The translations under genes and the position numbers were made by a program. From the NCBI GenBank assembly GCA_041446545.1, contig JBGOEJ010000010.1:54237-118236 (forward strand): a stretch of 64,000 bases of DNA, written 5' to 3'. Under the pieces are notes generated by a model. That model did not search any database. It was given only the letters and a program-made list of their open reading frames with translations, and was not told the DNA's origin. The stretch comes from Fervidibacter canadensis (GTDB lineage Bacteria > Armatimonadota > Fervidibacteria > Fervidibacterales > Fervidibacteraceae). Position 1 is the stretch's first letter; each line of letters starts with the position of its first letter. This document shows, in pieces, positions 41,630 to 49,005 of this stretch.

Positions 41630-42493
41630 TTAAGCCTTCTCCTCAGGCGGCTCGGAGTAGGCTTCGTAAAGGCGAGCCAGTTCTTCGGGTGGGATTTCTT
41701 CTTCCGCTTCCGACGAGACGGCGACGACCGTTGCTCCTTCCGTCGGCGAAGAGATCACTTCCGCAGGTGGCGCAATTTCGGTGGCAGCCTCCTCCTTTGC
41801 TAAGGCTGCCCGCAAGGCAAGTCCTTCCCGACACGCTTCAGCGATTTTGCCCGTGATCAGGCGGATGGAACGGATAGCATCGTCATTGCCCGGGATAGGA
41901 AAGTCCACCAAGTCAGGGTCGCAGTTGGTGTCCACGATGGCGATGACAGGGATGCCCAGTTTGCGGGCTTCCCGAATGGCGATCTCTTCCCGCCGCACAT
42001 CCACGACATACAAGATGTCGGGCAACCGCTCCATCTTCTCAATGCCCGCCAGCAACGCTTCCAGTTTCGCCAACTGCTTGCGCAACCGCACGCTCTCCTT
42101 CTTGGGCAAAACATCCATCAACCCACTCCGCTCCATTTCCCGCAGTTCGTTCAAGTAATCAATGCGGCTTCGGATGGTGGCGAAGTTGGTGAGGGTGCCA
42201 GGGAGCCATCGGCTCGTCACATAGAACATCCCGCAACTTTTGGCGGCTTCTTCAATGGGTTCTTGCGCTTGCCTTTTAGTGCCGACGAATAGCACCGTCC
42301 CCCCTTTCGCCACCGTGTCGCGCACAAAGGCGTAGGCTTGCTCTAATTGCGCCAGCGTCTTGTGCAGGTCAATGATGTAGATGTCCTGCCGCTGACCGAA
42401 GATGAACTGGCGCATGCGTGGGTGCCATCGGCGCGTCACATGCCCAAAGTGGACACCCGCTTCCAGAAGTTCTCGCATCGTCACGATAGCCAA
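41630..42493 (-). CDS. rpsB: 30S ribosomal protein S2
   Basis: 287 residues. S2 motifs: MRELLEAGVHFGHVTRRWHP, IYIIDLHKTLAQLEQAYAFV, GTVLFVGTKRQAQEPIEEAA and the late IPVIAIVDTNCDPDLVDFPI, plus NDDAIRSIRLI. A variable acidic, Glu/Pro-rich C-terminal tail (about 40 residues) is longer than in E. coli S2. Start TTG 42493 has GGGGGGA about 7 bases upstream, giving AIVTMRELLEAG as in most S2 proteins; the frame is open to 42571. First gene of the operon. Confidence 0.94.
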   Translation of the reverse strand: MAIVTMRELLEAGVHFGHVTRRWHPRMRQFIFGQRQDIYIIDLHKTLAQLEQAYAFVRDTVAKGGTVLFVGTKRQAQEPIEEAAKSCGMFYVTSRWLPGTLTNFATIRSRIDYLNELREMERSGLMDVLPKKESVRLRKQLAKLEALLAGIEKMERLPDILYVVDVRREEIAIREARKLGIPVIAIVDTNCDPDLVDFPIPGNDDAIRSIRLITGKIAEACREGLALRAALAKEEAATEIAPPAEVISSPTEGATVVAVSSEAEEEIPPEELARLYEAYSEPPEEKA

Positions 42494-42622
42494 AGTAAGT
42501 CCCCCCTTGTCTGCCAGACTTTCTGCGGGGCTTGGGAGTGCATGGCAAAGTTTAACGCAGCGGCAGGGCAAAGTTCATGAGCCGAAGACTTTCCGAAACA
42601 TCCTTACGAGGGGGGATGACGG

Positions 42623-43660
42623 ATGGAAAGAACCCTTGGGGTCGGCGTTATCGGGTGTGGCGGCATCAGTGGGGCGCATCTGAGGACGCTCACCAGTTTG
42701 CCCGAGGTGCAAGTTCGGGTCGTTTGCGACATTGACGAAGAGCGGGCAAAGCGGCGTGCCGAGGAGTTTTCTGTCCCCCACTGGACGACGGATTATCACG
42801 CCGTCCTCGCCGATGAGAGCGTCAAGGCAGTGTTCGTTTTAGTCCCGCAGGGTCATCACGCTGAAATCGTCATCGCCGCCGCTCACGCTGGCAAGCATAT
42901 CTTCTGCGAGAAACCGATGGCGATGAGGGTCGCTGAATGTCGGGCGATGAACGAAGCCGTCAAGAAAGCGGGCGTCCTCTTGCAAATTGGCTATGTCATG
43001 CGCTTCAGCGAAGATGCCCAGAAAATCAAGGAGTGGCTCAACCGCATCGGGCGACCCGCTGTCTTCCGAGACATGTGGGCAGTCGTGCGCGGTTCGCCTG
43101 CCCGATGGGTGCACGATGCCAAGATGGGTGGCGGGACTTTGTGGGAGAACTCCCATTGGCTGGACTTCATGAACTGGCTCTTTGGGCGACCCAGCCGCGT
43201 CTACGCCAAACTCCGCCGCTTCAAACCCGAAGACACCACCGCTTGGGATACGACTATCCTTGTCGTGGACTACGCTGGCGGCGACCTCGCTGTCTGGGGC
43301 GAAGCGTGGACAGCACCTGGGTTCGGCTGGAATTACATCCGCTACCGCTCCGTCCGACCGCACTTGGACATTCTCGGTCCGCACGGCAGTATTCACTTTC
43401 CCGCCCCCGACGGGAGCAAAGTGGCGGCGCTGTTTTTGAACGGTGCGGGCGATGAGCCTGTGGAAACGCACGAGTGGCAAAGCGATTGGGGCGCAACGAG
43501 CAACGGCTATCGGCGGGAAGTGGAGCATTTCCTTGAGTGCCTTCGGGAAGGCAAGCAACCTTTATGCACGGGTGAGGATGGCGAGTGGGCGATCCAAATT
43601 GCCGAAGGCGCTGTCCGATCTCACGAGACGGGCATGCCTGTCTCCTTGCCCCTTCCCTGA
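42623..43660 (+). CDS. Gfo/Idh/MocA family oxidoreductase
   Basis: 345 residues. NAD(P)-binding Rossmann domain with GVGVIGCGGISGAHLRTL, the EKP motif in FCEKPMAMRVAECRAMNEA, LLQIGYVMRFSEDAQKIKEW, and a C-terminal beta-sheet domain (GGGTLWENSHWLDFMNWLFG). Such enzymes oxidise sugars, inositols or sugar-related substrates; the exact substrate is unclear. It divergently faces rpsB (129-base gap) and leads a plus-strand group with a PL22-like lyase, a polysaccharide deacetylase and a PhyH dioxygenase. A GAGGGGGG site precedes the ATG. Confidence 0.88.
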   Translation: MERTLGVGVIGCGGISGAHLRTLTSLPEVQVRVVCDIDEERAKRRAEEFSVPHWTTDYHAVLADESVKAVFVLVPQGHHAEIVIAAAHAGKHIFCEKPMAMRVAECRAMNEAVKKAGVLLQIGYVMRFSEDAQKIKEWLNRIGRPAVFRDMWAVVRGSPARWVHDAKMGGGTLWENSHWLDFMNWLFGRPSRVYAKLRRFKPEDTTAWDTTILVVDYAGGDLAVWGEAWTAPGFGWNYIRYRSVRPHLDILGPHGSIHFPAPDGSKVAALFLNGAGDEPVETHEWQSDWGATSNGYRREVEHFLECLREGKQPLCTGEDGEWAIQIAEGAVRSHETGMPVSLPLP

Positions 43661-43689
43661 AAGCCGTGCGAAAAGCGAAGGGGGTGATC

Positions 43690-44832
43690 ATGTTGGCGTT
43701 CCGAAAGGGAGCGGTCTTTCCCAGCGAAGCGAAGGAGTTACGAGACGAACGGACAGGCGCGTTCATCGTCCGACTGACGGCGCATGAAAGCATCAACCAT
43801 CACCTTTATCCGCTGACTTGCCCTACGACGCCCGATATGGGTTGGGTCATTTTTGCCTCCAACCGTAGCGGCACTTGGCAGTTTTACAAGGCACGCTTCC
43901 CCAAAGGCGAAATCGTCCAGTTGACCGATGACCCGCAAGGCGTTCACGGCTACTCAGGTCACCTTTCCCCTGACGGGCATGAGTTGCTCTTTACGGCGCA
44001 TGGCGAAATCCGAGCCGTGAACTTGGAGACGCTAAAAGAGCGGACAATCGCCCGCTGGGACGGTGCCTCACTGGGCGAAGTGAACCTGAGCAAAAGCGGC
44101 GAATGGCTGGTGACGGCGATGAAGTGGCAGGGCAGAAATTACCTCGCCGTCACCAAGACCGACGGAAGTAAGGCTGACCTGATTTTTGAGAGCGACCGAA
44201 CCCTCATCCATCCGCAGTTTTGTCCCGCCGACGAAACGCTCATTGAATACGCCCAAGACCCTGCCCCCCGCATGTGGCTCATCCGTCGCGATGGCAGCGG
44301 CAACACTTGCCTTTACGAACACGGCAATGACGAATTCATCGTCCACGAAACTTGGCTGGGCGAAAGGTTGGAGTTAGCCTTTGTCCACTGGCGCTTTGCC
44401 CTCAAGCGGATGACATTGCGACCTGCCGAACCTGTCCCACAACCTTTAGGCATTGTCACCATCGCCGACCTCAACGCTTGGCACATCGCCCCTAACAAGT
44501 CAGGCAGCCTCATCGTTTGCGACACCAATCACCCTGATATCGGCATTTTGCTCGTGGAAGTTCAAACAGGTCAATGGCGAACCCTTTGCTACCCGCAGGC
44601 GTCTTGCCGAGGAACTCAATGGCAGCAAACTCGCTATGCGACACGGGAAGATTTTGAGCGGGCAGGTAAAGAGGATTGGGCGCTTTCGTGGATGGAAGCG
44701 AAGGCGGACACCGTTTACGGTCCGCAGTGGACGCATCCGCATCCATCTTGGAGCGCTGACGAAAGTTGGGTCGTTTACGACAGCGATGTCAGCGGGACGA
44801 CCCAAGTTTACGCCGTGCGCGTTCTGGGGTGA
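43690..44832 (+). CDS. Oligogalacturonate lyase-like beta-propeller protein
   Basis: 380 residues similar to the PL22/TolB-like propeller family. Repeated blades: WVIFASNRSGTWQFYKARF, LSPDGHELLFTAHGEIRAVN, VNLSKSGEWLVTAMKWQGRN, YAQDPAPRMWLIRRDGSGN and the final HPHPSWSADESWVVYDSDVS. His-containing metal/substrate stretches (SINHHLYP; HPQFCPAD) match oligogalacturonate lyases, which cleave pectin fragments in the cytoplasm. There is no signal peptide. ATG 43690 has GGGGGTG close upstream. It follows the Gfo-type gene by 29 bases. Confidence 0.78.
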   Translation: MLAFRKGAVFPSEAKELRDERTGAFIVRLTAHESINHHLYPLTCPTTPDMGWVIFASNRSGTWQFYKARFPKGEIVQLTDDPQGVHGYSGHLSPDGHELLFTAHGEIRAVNLETLKERTIARWDGASLGEVNLSKSGEWLVTAMKWQGRNYLAVTKTDGSKADLIFESDRTLIHPQFCPADETLIEYAQDPAPRMWLIRRDGSGNTCLYEHGNDEFIVHETWLGERLELAFVHWRFALKRMTLRPAEPVPQPLGIVTIADLNAWHIAPNKSGSLIVCDTNHPDIGILLVEVQTGQWRTLCYPQASCRGTQWQQTRYATREDFERAGKEDWALSWMEAKADTVYGPQWTHPHPSWSADESWVVYDSDVSGTTQVYAVRVLG

Positions 44833-44857
44833 AGCATCAATGGGGTGACTGACGAAC

Positions 44858-45559
44858 ATGGGACGACGCCAAGGGTTGCTATTGCTGCTGGCAATCGGGA
44901 TGGCGTTGATGCTGGCGGAATGGGAATGGCACCATGCCCAACATCCTTTGCCCAAAGTCGTCGCCTTGACCTTTGACGACGGACCGCACCCAGTGTTCAC
45001 GCCGCAAATCTTGGACATCCTCAAGCGTTACAGGGTGCGGGCGACCTTTTTTCTCATCGGTGCCCGCGCCGAACGCTACCCCGATTTGGCGCGCCGCATC
45101 GTCGCCGAAGGGCACGAGATTGGCAACCATACCTACTCACACCCTGCCGACTTGCCTCGCAAGGATTGGAATGCCCTTTGTCAGGAAATTGTCAAGGGCG
45201 CTGACGCCATTAAGCGGGTGACGGGAGTTCGCCCCAAATTGTTCCGACCGCCTCGCGGCTACCTGAACTATCGCATCCACACCGCCGCCCAACTTTATGG
45301 CTTCACTGTCGTCCTCTGGACGGTCTCCGCCGACCACCACGATGCCCCGACGCCCGAGGCGATGGCACAACGGGTTTTCCGACTTGTCCACCCTGGCGCC
45401 ATCATCTTGATGCACGACGGGCGCATCCCCACCCGTTGGAAAGATGTAAAGGCGCTCCCCCTCATCCTTGACGGGTTACGAAGGCAGGGTTATCGTTTCG
45501 TGACGGTTTCCGAGTTACTGTCGCTGCCACATCCGACGGCACAAGGAGGGAGTGGGTGA
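44858..45559 (+). CDS. Polysaccharide deacetylase (CE4, NodB-type)
   Basis: 233 residues with an N-terminal signal anchor (GLLLLLAIGMALMLAEW). NodB motifs: ALTFDDGPH (motif 1), HEIGNHTYSHPADL (H-x3-H zinc motif 2), RPKLFRPPRGYLN (motif 3), LWTVSADHHD (motif 4) and ILMHDG (motif 5). It is thus a full metal-dependent deacetylase of chitin-like or peptidoglycan sugars, outside the cytoplasm. Its stop overlaps the next ATG by one base. Confidence 0.92.
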   Translation: MGRRQGLLLLLAIGMALMLAEWEWHHAQHPLPKVVALTFDDGPHPVFTPQILDILKRYRVRATFFLIGARAERYPDLARRIVAEGHEIGNHTYSHPADLPRKDWNALCQEIVKGADAIKRVTGVRPKLFRPPRGYLNYRIHTAAQLYGFTVVLWTVSADHHDAPTPEAMAQRVFRLVHPGAIILMHDGRIPTRWKDVKALPLILDGLRRQGYRFVTVSELLSLPHPTAQGGSG

Positions 45560-46593
45560 TGTCATATCGGGTTCTGGCACCGCAGCGCCCTGACCGATAC
45601 AAGGTCAGTGTGGACGAATACCGCCGCTATTGGAGAGATGGCTTCCTCGTCGTTAAAAACCTCGTCCCAAAAGACGAGGTTGAGGAACTCAAGGAGCATG
45701 CGATGGATTTGCTTTATGGGCGGGTGCAAATCCCTGGCGTTGACCCGCCTCCTCCTAACGCCACGCAAGAGCAACTCCTCACCCGCTTCACCCGCATCCA
45801 CATGCTCCATCGCGTTGACCCTGTCGCCGAACGCTTTTTGTTGCACCCTCGTGTCTTGGATGTCTTGGAAGCCCTCATCGGTCCCGATGTTTTGGCGCTG
45901 CAAACGATGCTCTTTTTCAACCCACCTGGCAAAGGCGGACAAGGTTGGCATCAGGACGCTTACTACATCACGACCTACCCCGACACCCTCATCGGCGCAT
46001 GGATTGCGTTGGATGCTGCCGACGAAGAAAACGGTTGCTTGTGGATGGCGGTGGGCTCGCATGTGGAGCCCATCTATCCGCCTCCTGACGAGCAACACGG
46101 CTTCGTCCACGCCGATGGCGCTTTCGCCGACTTGTCCGTCGCCCACAATGTCAGCCACATGGACGACGAACTCAACACCCTCAGCCAAATTGCGCGGCGA
46201 TATGAGTGGGTGCCCGTGGTTTTGGAGCCAGGCGATGTGGCGTTCTTTCACGGGCACATCTTGCATCGCTCTTATCCCAACCGAAGCAAGGAGCGATGGC
46301 GACGGGCGTTTGTTAGCCACTATTGCAACGCTCGCTCTTGGGTGCCTTGGAATCATGGCATCCCGTATGAGGGTGATGCTGCCAACCACGAACACATCCT
46401 TGCTCGTGGGACGACCCACTTGCCTTTTGCCAAGCCGCGCTTTGGGACGCCCTGTGCCGCTTTAGAGCCGCCGGAAGTGCGGGGCAAAAAAGCGGGGGTC
46501 AGGATGATGGGCATGGATGGGGAGATGAAGCCTGTCGCCCAAGAGGTGCGGGCTTGGGCGCCAGAAGAAGTCTGGACACGCCGACTGTCCTAA
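45559..46593 (+). CDS. Phytanoyl-CoA dioxygenase (PhyH) family protein
   Basis: 344 residues; Fe(II)/2-oxoglutarate-dependent oxygenase. Metal triad: the HxD of GKGGQGWHQDAYYITTY and the distal His in FFHGHILHRSYPNRSKERWR, whose Arg would hold 2-oxoglutarate. WIALDAADEENGCLWMAVGS is the usual core strand. The N-terminal RRYWRDGFLVVKNLVPKDEV is characteristic of PhyH. The substrate is not evident; many bacterial PhyH proteins hydroxylate small natural products. ATG 45559 shares a base with the deacetylase stop, with GGAGGG about 12 bases upstream. Confidence 0.88.
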   Translation: MSYRVLAPQRPDRYKVSVDEYRRYWRDGFLVVKNLVPKDEVEELKEHAMDLLYGRVQIPGVDPPPPNATQEQLLTRFTRIHMLHRVDPVAERFLLHPRVLDVLEALIGPDVLALQTMLFFNPPGKGGQGWHQDAYYITTYPDTLIGAWIALDAADEENGCLWMAVGSHVEPIYPPPDEQHGFVHADGAFADLSVAHNVSHMDDELNTLSQIARRYEWVPVVLEPGDVAFFHGHILHRSYPNRSKERWRRAFVSHYCNARSWVPWNHGIPYEGDAANHEHILARGTTHLPFAKPRFGTPCAALEPPEVRGKKAGVRMMGMDGEMKPVAQEVRAWAPEEVWTRRLS

Positions 46594-46597
46594 TCGG

Positions 46598-47518
46598 TCA
46601 ACCCCGCAACCGTTCCCGCACGGTCGTAACATCGGCGCGCATTTGCTCAACGAGGGCGTCTATGCTCTCAAAGCGGCGATCCTCCCGCACAAAGGCAAGC
46701 AATTCAACGGTGACAGAAGTGCCATAGGAGATGGTGCCTTCAAAATCCAGCAAGTGGGCTTCCACGACGGGCGTCGCCTCATTGAAGGAAGGGCGGACGC
46801 CGATGTAAACGGCAGCGTCCCAAACGCCTTCAGGCAAATGCGCTTTGCCGGCGTAAATGCCGTGATGGGGAAGTAACTTGCCTGACGGAATTTGCAAGTT
46901 GATGGTCGGGAAACCCAACGCCTTTCCTCGTCCCGCCCCGGCAACGACGGTGCCTGTCAATCGGAACGGAGCGCTCAAAAGTTCGTTGGCGCGCTCTATT
47001 TGCCCGTTCAAAAGCAACTGGCGGATATGGCTGCTGGAAATCGGTTGCCTTTCGTGACACACCGTCGGCGCCACCACGACTTGAAAACCCAATTGCCTTC
47101 CCAACTCTTGCAAGCGAGAAATCGTGCCCTCTCGGCGATGCCCCAAAGCAAAATCCGCCCCCGCCACCAACAACCGACACCCTAAGGCTTCCACTAAAAC
47201 TTCCCGACAAAAGCGTTCCGCCGAATAGTGCGACAACGCTTCGGTGAAGGGCAAGAGGAGGGCTTCGTCTATGCCGAGTTCTCTCAACCGTTGCATCCGC
47301 TCTTCCACCGTCGTCAGCAAGGGCGGCGGTGGCGGGTTCAAGATTTCCTGTGGGTGATTGGCGAAAGTGAGCACCATTGCCCGCCAACCGTTCCGACGGC
47401 TTTCGGCGAGCAGTTGGCGGAGCAAGGCTTGATGCCCCCGATGGACGCCGTCAAAAACGCCGATGCTGATGCCCCGTTCCGCTTTCGGGACGGATGCGAT
47501 GTCGGTGTAAATCTTCAC
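46598..47518 (-). CDS. ribF: Bifunctional riboflavin kinase/FAD synthetase
   Basis: 306 residues; makes FMN and FAD. The N-terminal adenylyltransferase domain has GVFDGVHRGHQALLRQLLAE and the ISSSHIRQLLLNGQIERANE loop. The C-terminal riboflavin kinase domain has GTVVAGAGRGKALGFPTINL, a near-perfect kinase motif, and HHGIYAGKAHL. The length matches bacterial RibF. It is transcribed towards, and ends 4 bases from, the PhyH gene. Confidence 0.95.
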   Translation of the reverse strand: MKIYTDIASVPKAERGISIGVFDGVHRGHQALLRQLLAESRRNGWRAMVLTFANHPQEILNPPPPPLLTTVEERMQRLRELGIDEALLLPFTEALSHYSAERFCREVLVEALGCRLLVAGADFALGHRREGTISRLQELGRQLGFQVVVAPTVCHERQPISSSHIRQLLLNGQIERANELLSAPFRLTGTVVAGAGRGKALGFPTINLQIPSGKLLPHHGIYAGKAHLPEGVWDAAVYIGVRPSFNEATPVVEAHLLDFEGTISYGTSVTVELLAFVREDRRFESIDALVEQMRADVTTVRERLRG

Positions 47519-47554
47519 CCGTCGTCACCTTCCCCTTTCACTTTGGCGGGAGTG

Positions 47555-47720
47555 TGTTCGGAAAGCCATGGGATAGGTTTTGTGCGTCGTGGCTGATAGC
47601 CACTCCAGCGGAGAGGCAAACCGACGCTCCCTCCAACCTTCATCCTGCCCTCTGTCGGAGCGGCTATCAGCCGCGACAATGACGATGGTAGCGGTCATTC
47701 AAGGCGTGATTTCCCGAACA
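47555..47720 (+). repeat. MITE-like intergenic element, copy C (complete)
   Basis: 166 bp with terminal inverted repeats: left TGTTCGGAAAG (47555-47565), right ATTTCCCGAACA (47709-47720). It contains two palindromic cores, GTGGCTGATAGCCAC (47589-47603) and GCGGCTATCAGCCGC (47660-47674), and shares GACGCTCCCTCCAAC with copy B (inverse) and GGCGTGATTT-CCGAACA with copy A. Non-coding; it fills most of the 319-base divergent gap between ribF and the terpene-cyclase-like gene. The remaining 47721-47837 holds no other signal I can support. Confidence 0.75.
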
Positions 47721-47837
47721 TCCTCCTTTGGCGACAAAAAATTTGCCGCTCTCCCCTCCTCTTGCCATCGCCTCTCGGGCATGACAGCATCCAAACGGCG
47801 CCGCAAAAACGCCTGTCGGGCGGGAGTGGGTGAAAAA

Positions 47838-48812
47838 ATGGACGAATGGTGTCGCTGGTTAGACCCCAAAGAGCGGCTCAAATGGGTGCAAGCGGTGATT
47901 GCCGAAAAACCCCGTCATCCTTTCGCCTTTCTTTGGCGACATCTGAGTTGGGCGGGCATCGCCGCCCGACGGAAACTGCTCGGCTTGAAACTTAAACGCG
48001 ATGAACCCCTCCGCCTTCGGCTCATCAAAGGTATCGTCGGCGAACAATACCCACGCGGCGGCTTTCGCAGTTCGCTGGGTTGGACAGGTTTGCGCCTTTT
48101 GCAACTGGCGGAATTGGATGCGCCTCCCGACCATCCCGCCATCGTCAAAGCCTTGCGATGGGTGAAGGAGCGGCAAGACCCTGACGGCTGCTTTTGGGAG
48201 TTGCCCTCAGTGCCGACGAGTTATCCTACCCTTTGGGGCGAAGAAGTGCGCTTTTCGCCTTTCGCCATCGGCGTGACGGCGTTCACCCTTTGCGGTCTTT
48301 TGCGGTGGGAACGGGAAAGTTACTGGGTGCAGCGGGCTGTCCAGTGGGTCGCCCGCCAAGTCGTTCAGAGCCGCGAAATTTGTTGCCTCCCTTGCACTGC
48401 CCACGCCCTTCACGCCTTGGCGATCAGTCGCTTGGAGACAGCCACCGTTCAGGCAGCAGTGGAGCGGTTGGTCAATTGGCTGGCTGACCATCAATCGGAA
48501 CGAGGTGAATGGTTTGTCAACCCTGAAGCGACTTACGCCATCCTGTTCGGTTTGGGCGTTTGCCCTTTGCCCGCAGCCAGGGTTCAAATCGCCAAAGCCT
48601 TACCGATGTTGGCAGGGCTGCAATTTTTGGACGGCGGATGGGGGCGAAGTTATCGGGCAGAGAAAACTTGGGTCGTCACTTCCGCCTTGCTCTTTCACGA
48701 ACTTTTGGAAACCTTTGTCGCCTTGACCGACCGTTGCCCTTGGCTGGGACGACCGACAGAGTGGCTGGAGCAATTGCCTCCTTCCTTGGACGAATCACCG
48801 ACCGCACCTTGA
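47838..48812 (+). CDS. Terpene cyclase/prenyltransferase-like toroid protein
   Basis: 324 residues with the alpha/alpha-toroid repeats of the squalene-hopene cyclase/prenyltransferase class: ALRWVKERQDPDGCFWELPS, TLCGLLRWERESYWVQRAVQ, LVNWLADHQSERGEWFVNPE, PMLAGLQFLDGGWGRSYRAE (a QW-like motif). It is half the size of a true triterpene cyclase and lacks the DxDDTA motif, so it is probably not a cyclase; similar single-toroid proteins have unknown roles. ATG 47838 follows GGGAGTGGGTG; upstream frames cross the repeat element and are rejected. Confidence 0.72.
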   Translation: MDEWCRWLDPKERLKWVQAVIAEKPRHPFAFLWRHLSWAGIAARRKLLGLKLKRDEPLRLRLIKGIVGEQYPRGGFRSSLGWTGLRLLQLAELDAPPDHPAIVKALRWVKERQDPDGCFWELPSVPTSYPTLWGEEVRFSPFAIGVTAFTLCGLLRWERESYWVQRAVQWVARQVVQSREICCLPCTAHALHALAISRLETATVQAAVERLVNWLADHQSERGEWFVNPEATYAILFGLGVCPLPAARVQIAKALPMLAGLQFLDGGWGRSYRAEKTWVVTSALLFHELLETFVALTDRCPWLGRPTEWLEQLPPSLDESPTAP

Positions 48813-48905
48813 CCCTGCGCTCCCTTCCCTCGGTGCGGGTTCTGAAAAAGTTGGCTAACGATGTCGCTGCCGATAGCCGCTCTGACTGGATGCAAAGTTG
48901 TCGTC

Positions 48906-48926
48906 GGCACGGCGTAAAGCCGTGCC
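48906..48926. repeat. Perfect 8-bp hairpin in intergenic region
   Basis: GGCACGGC (48906-48913), loop GTAAA, GCCGTGCC (48919-48926), 94 bases after the toroid-protein stop and 80 bases before the VIT protein. No T-run, so it resembles the dispersed palindromic repeats of this genome rather than an intrinsic terminator. The sequence 48860-48880 contains a GATAGCCGCT fragment of the same repeat family. Confidence 0.5.
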
Positions 48927-49005
48927 CTACCGCGTGTTGGAACGATTTGACTTGCCTTGTCCGTCCAAAGGTCGGCGAACGCAAAGTGTCGGGAAGTGCA
49001 TAGTC

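Noticed and set aside
42588..42600. CTTTCCGAAACATCC as a fourth MITE-like copy
   Set aside because: One end-like sequence with a mismatch, no core or second end in the 129-base rpsB/oxidoreductase gap.
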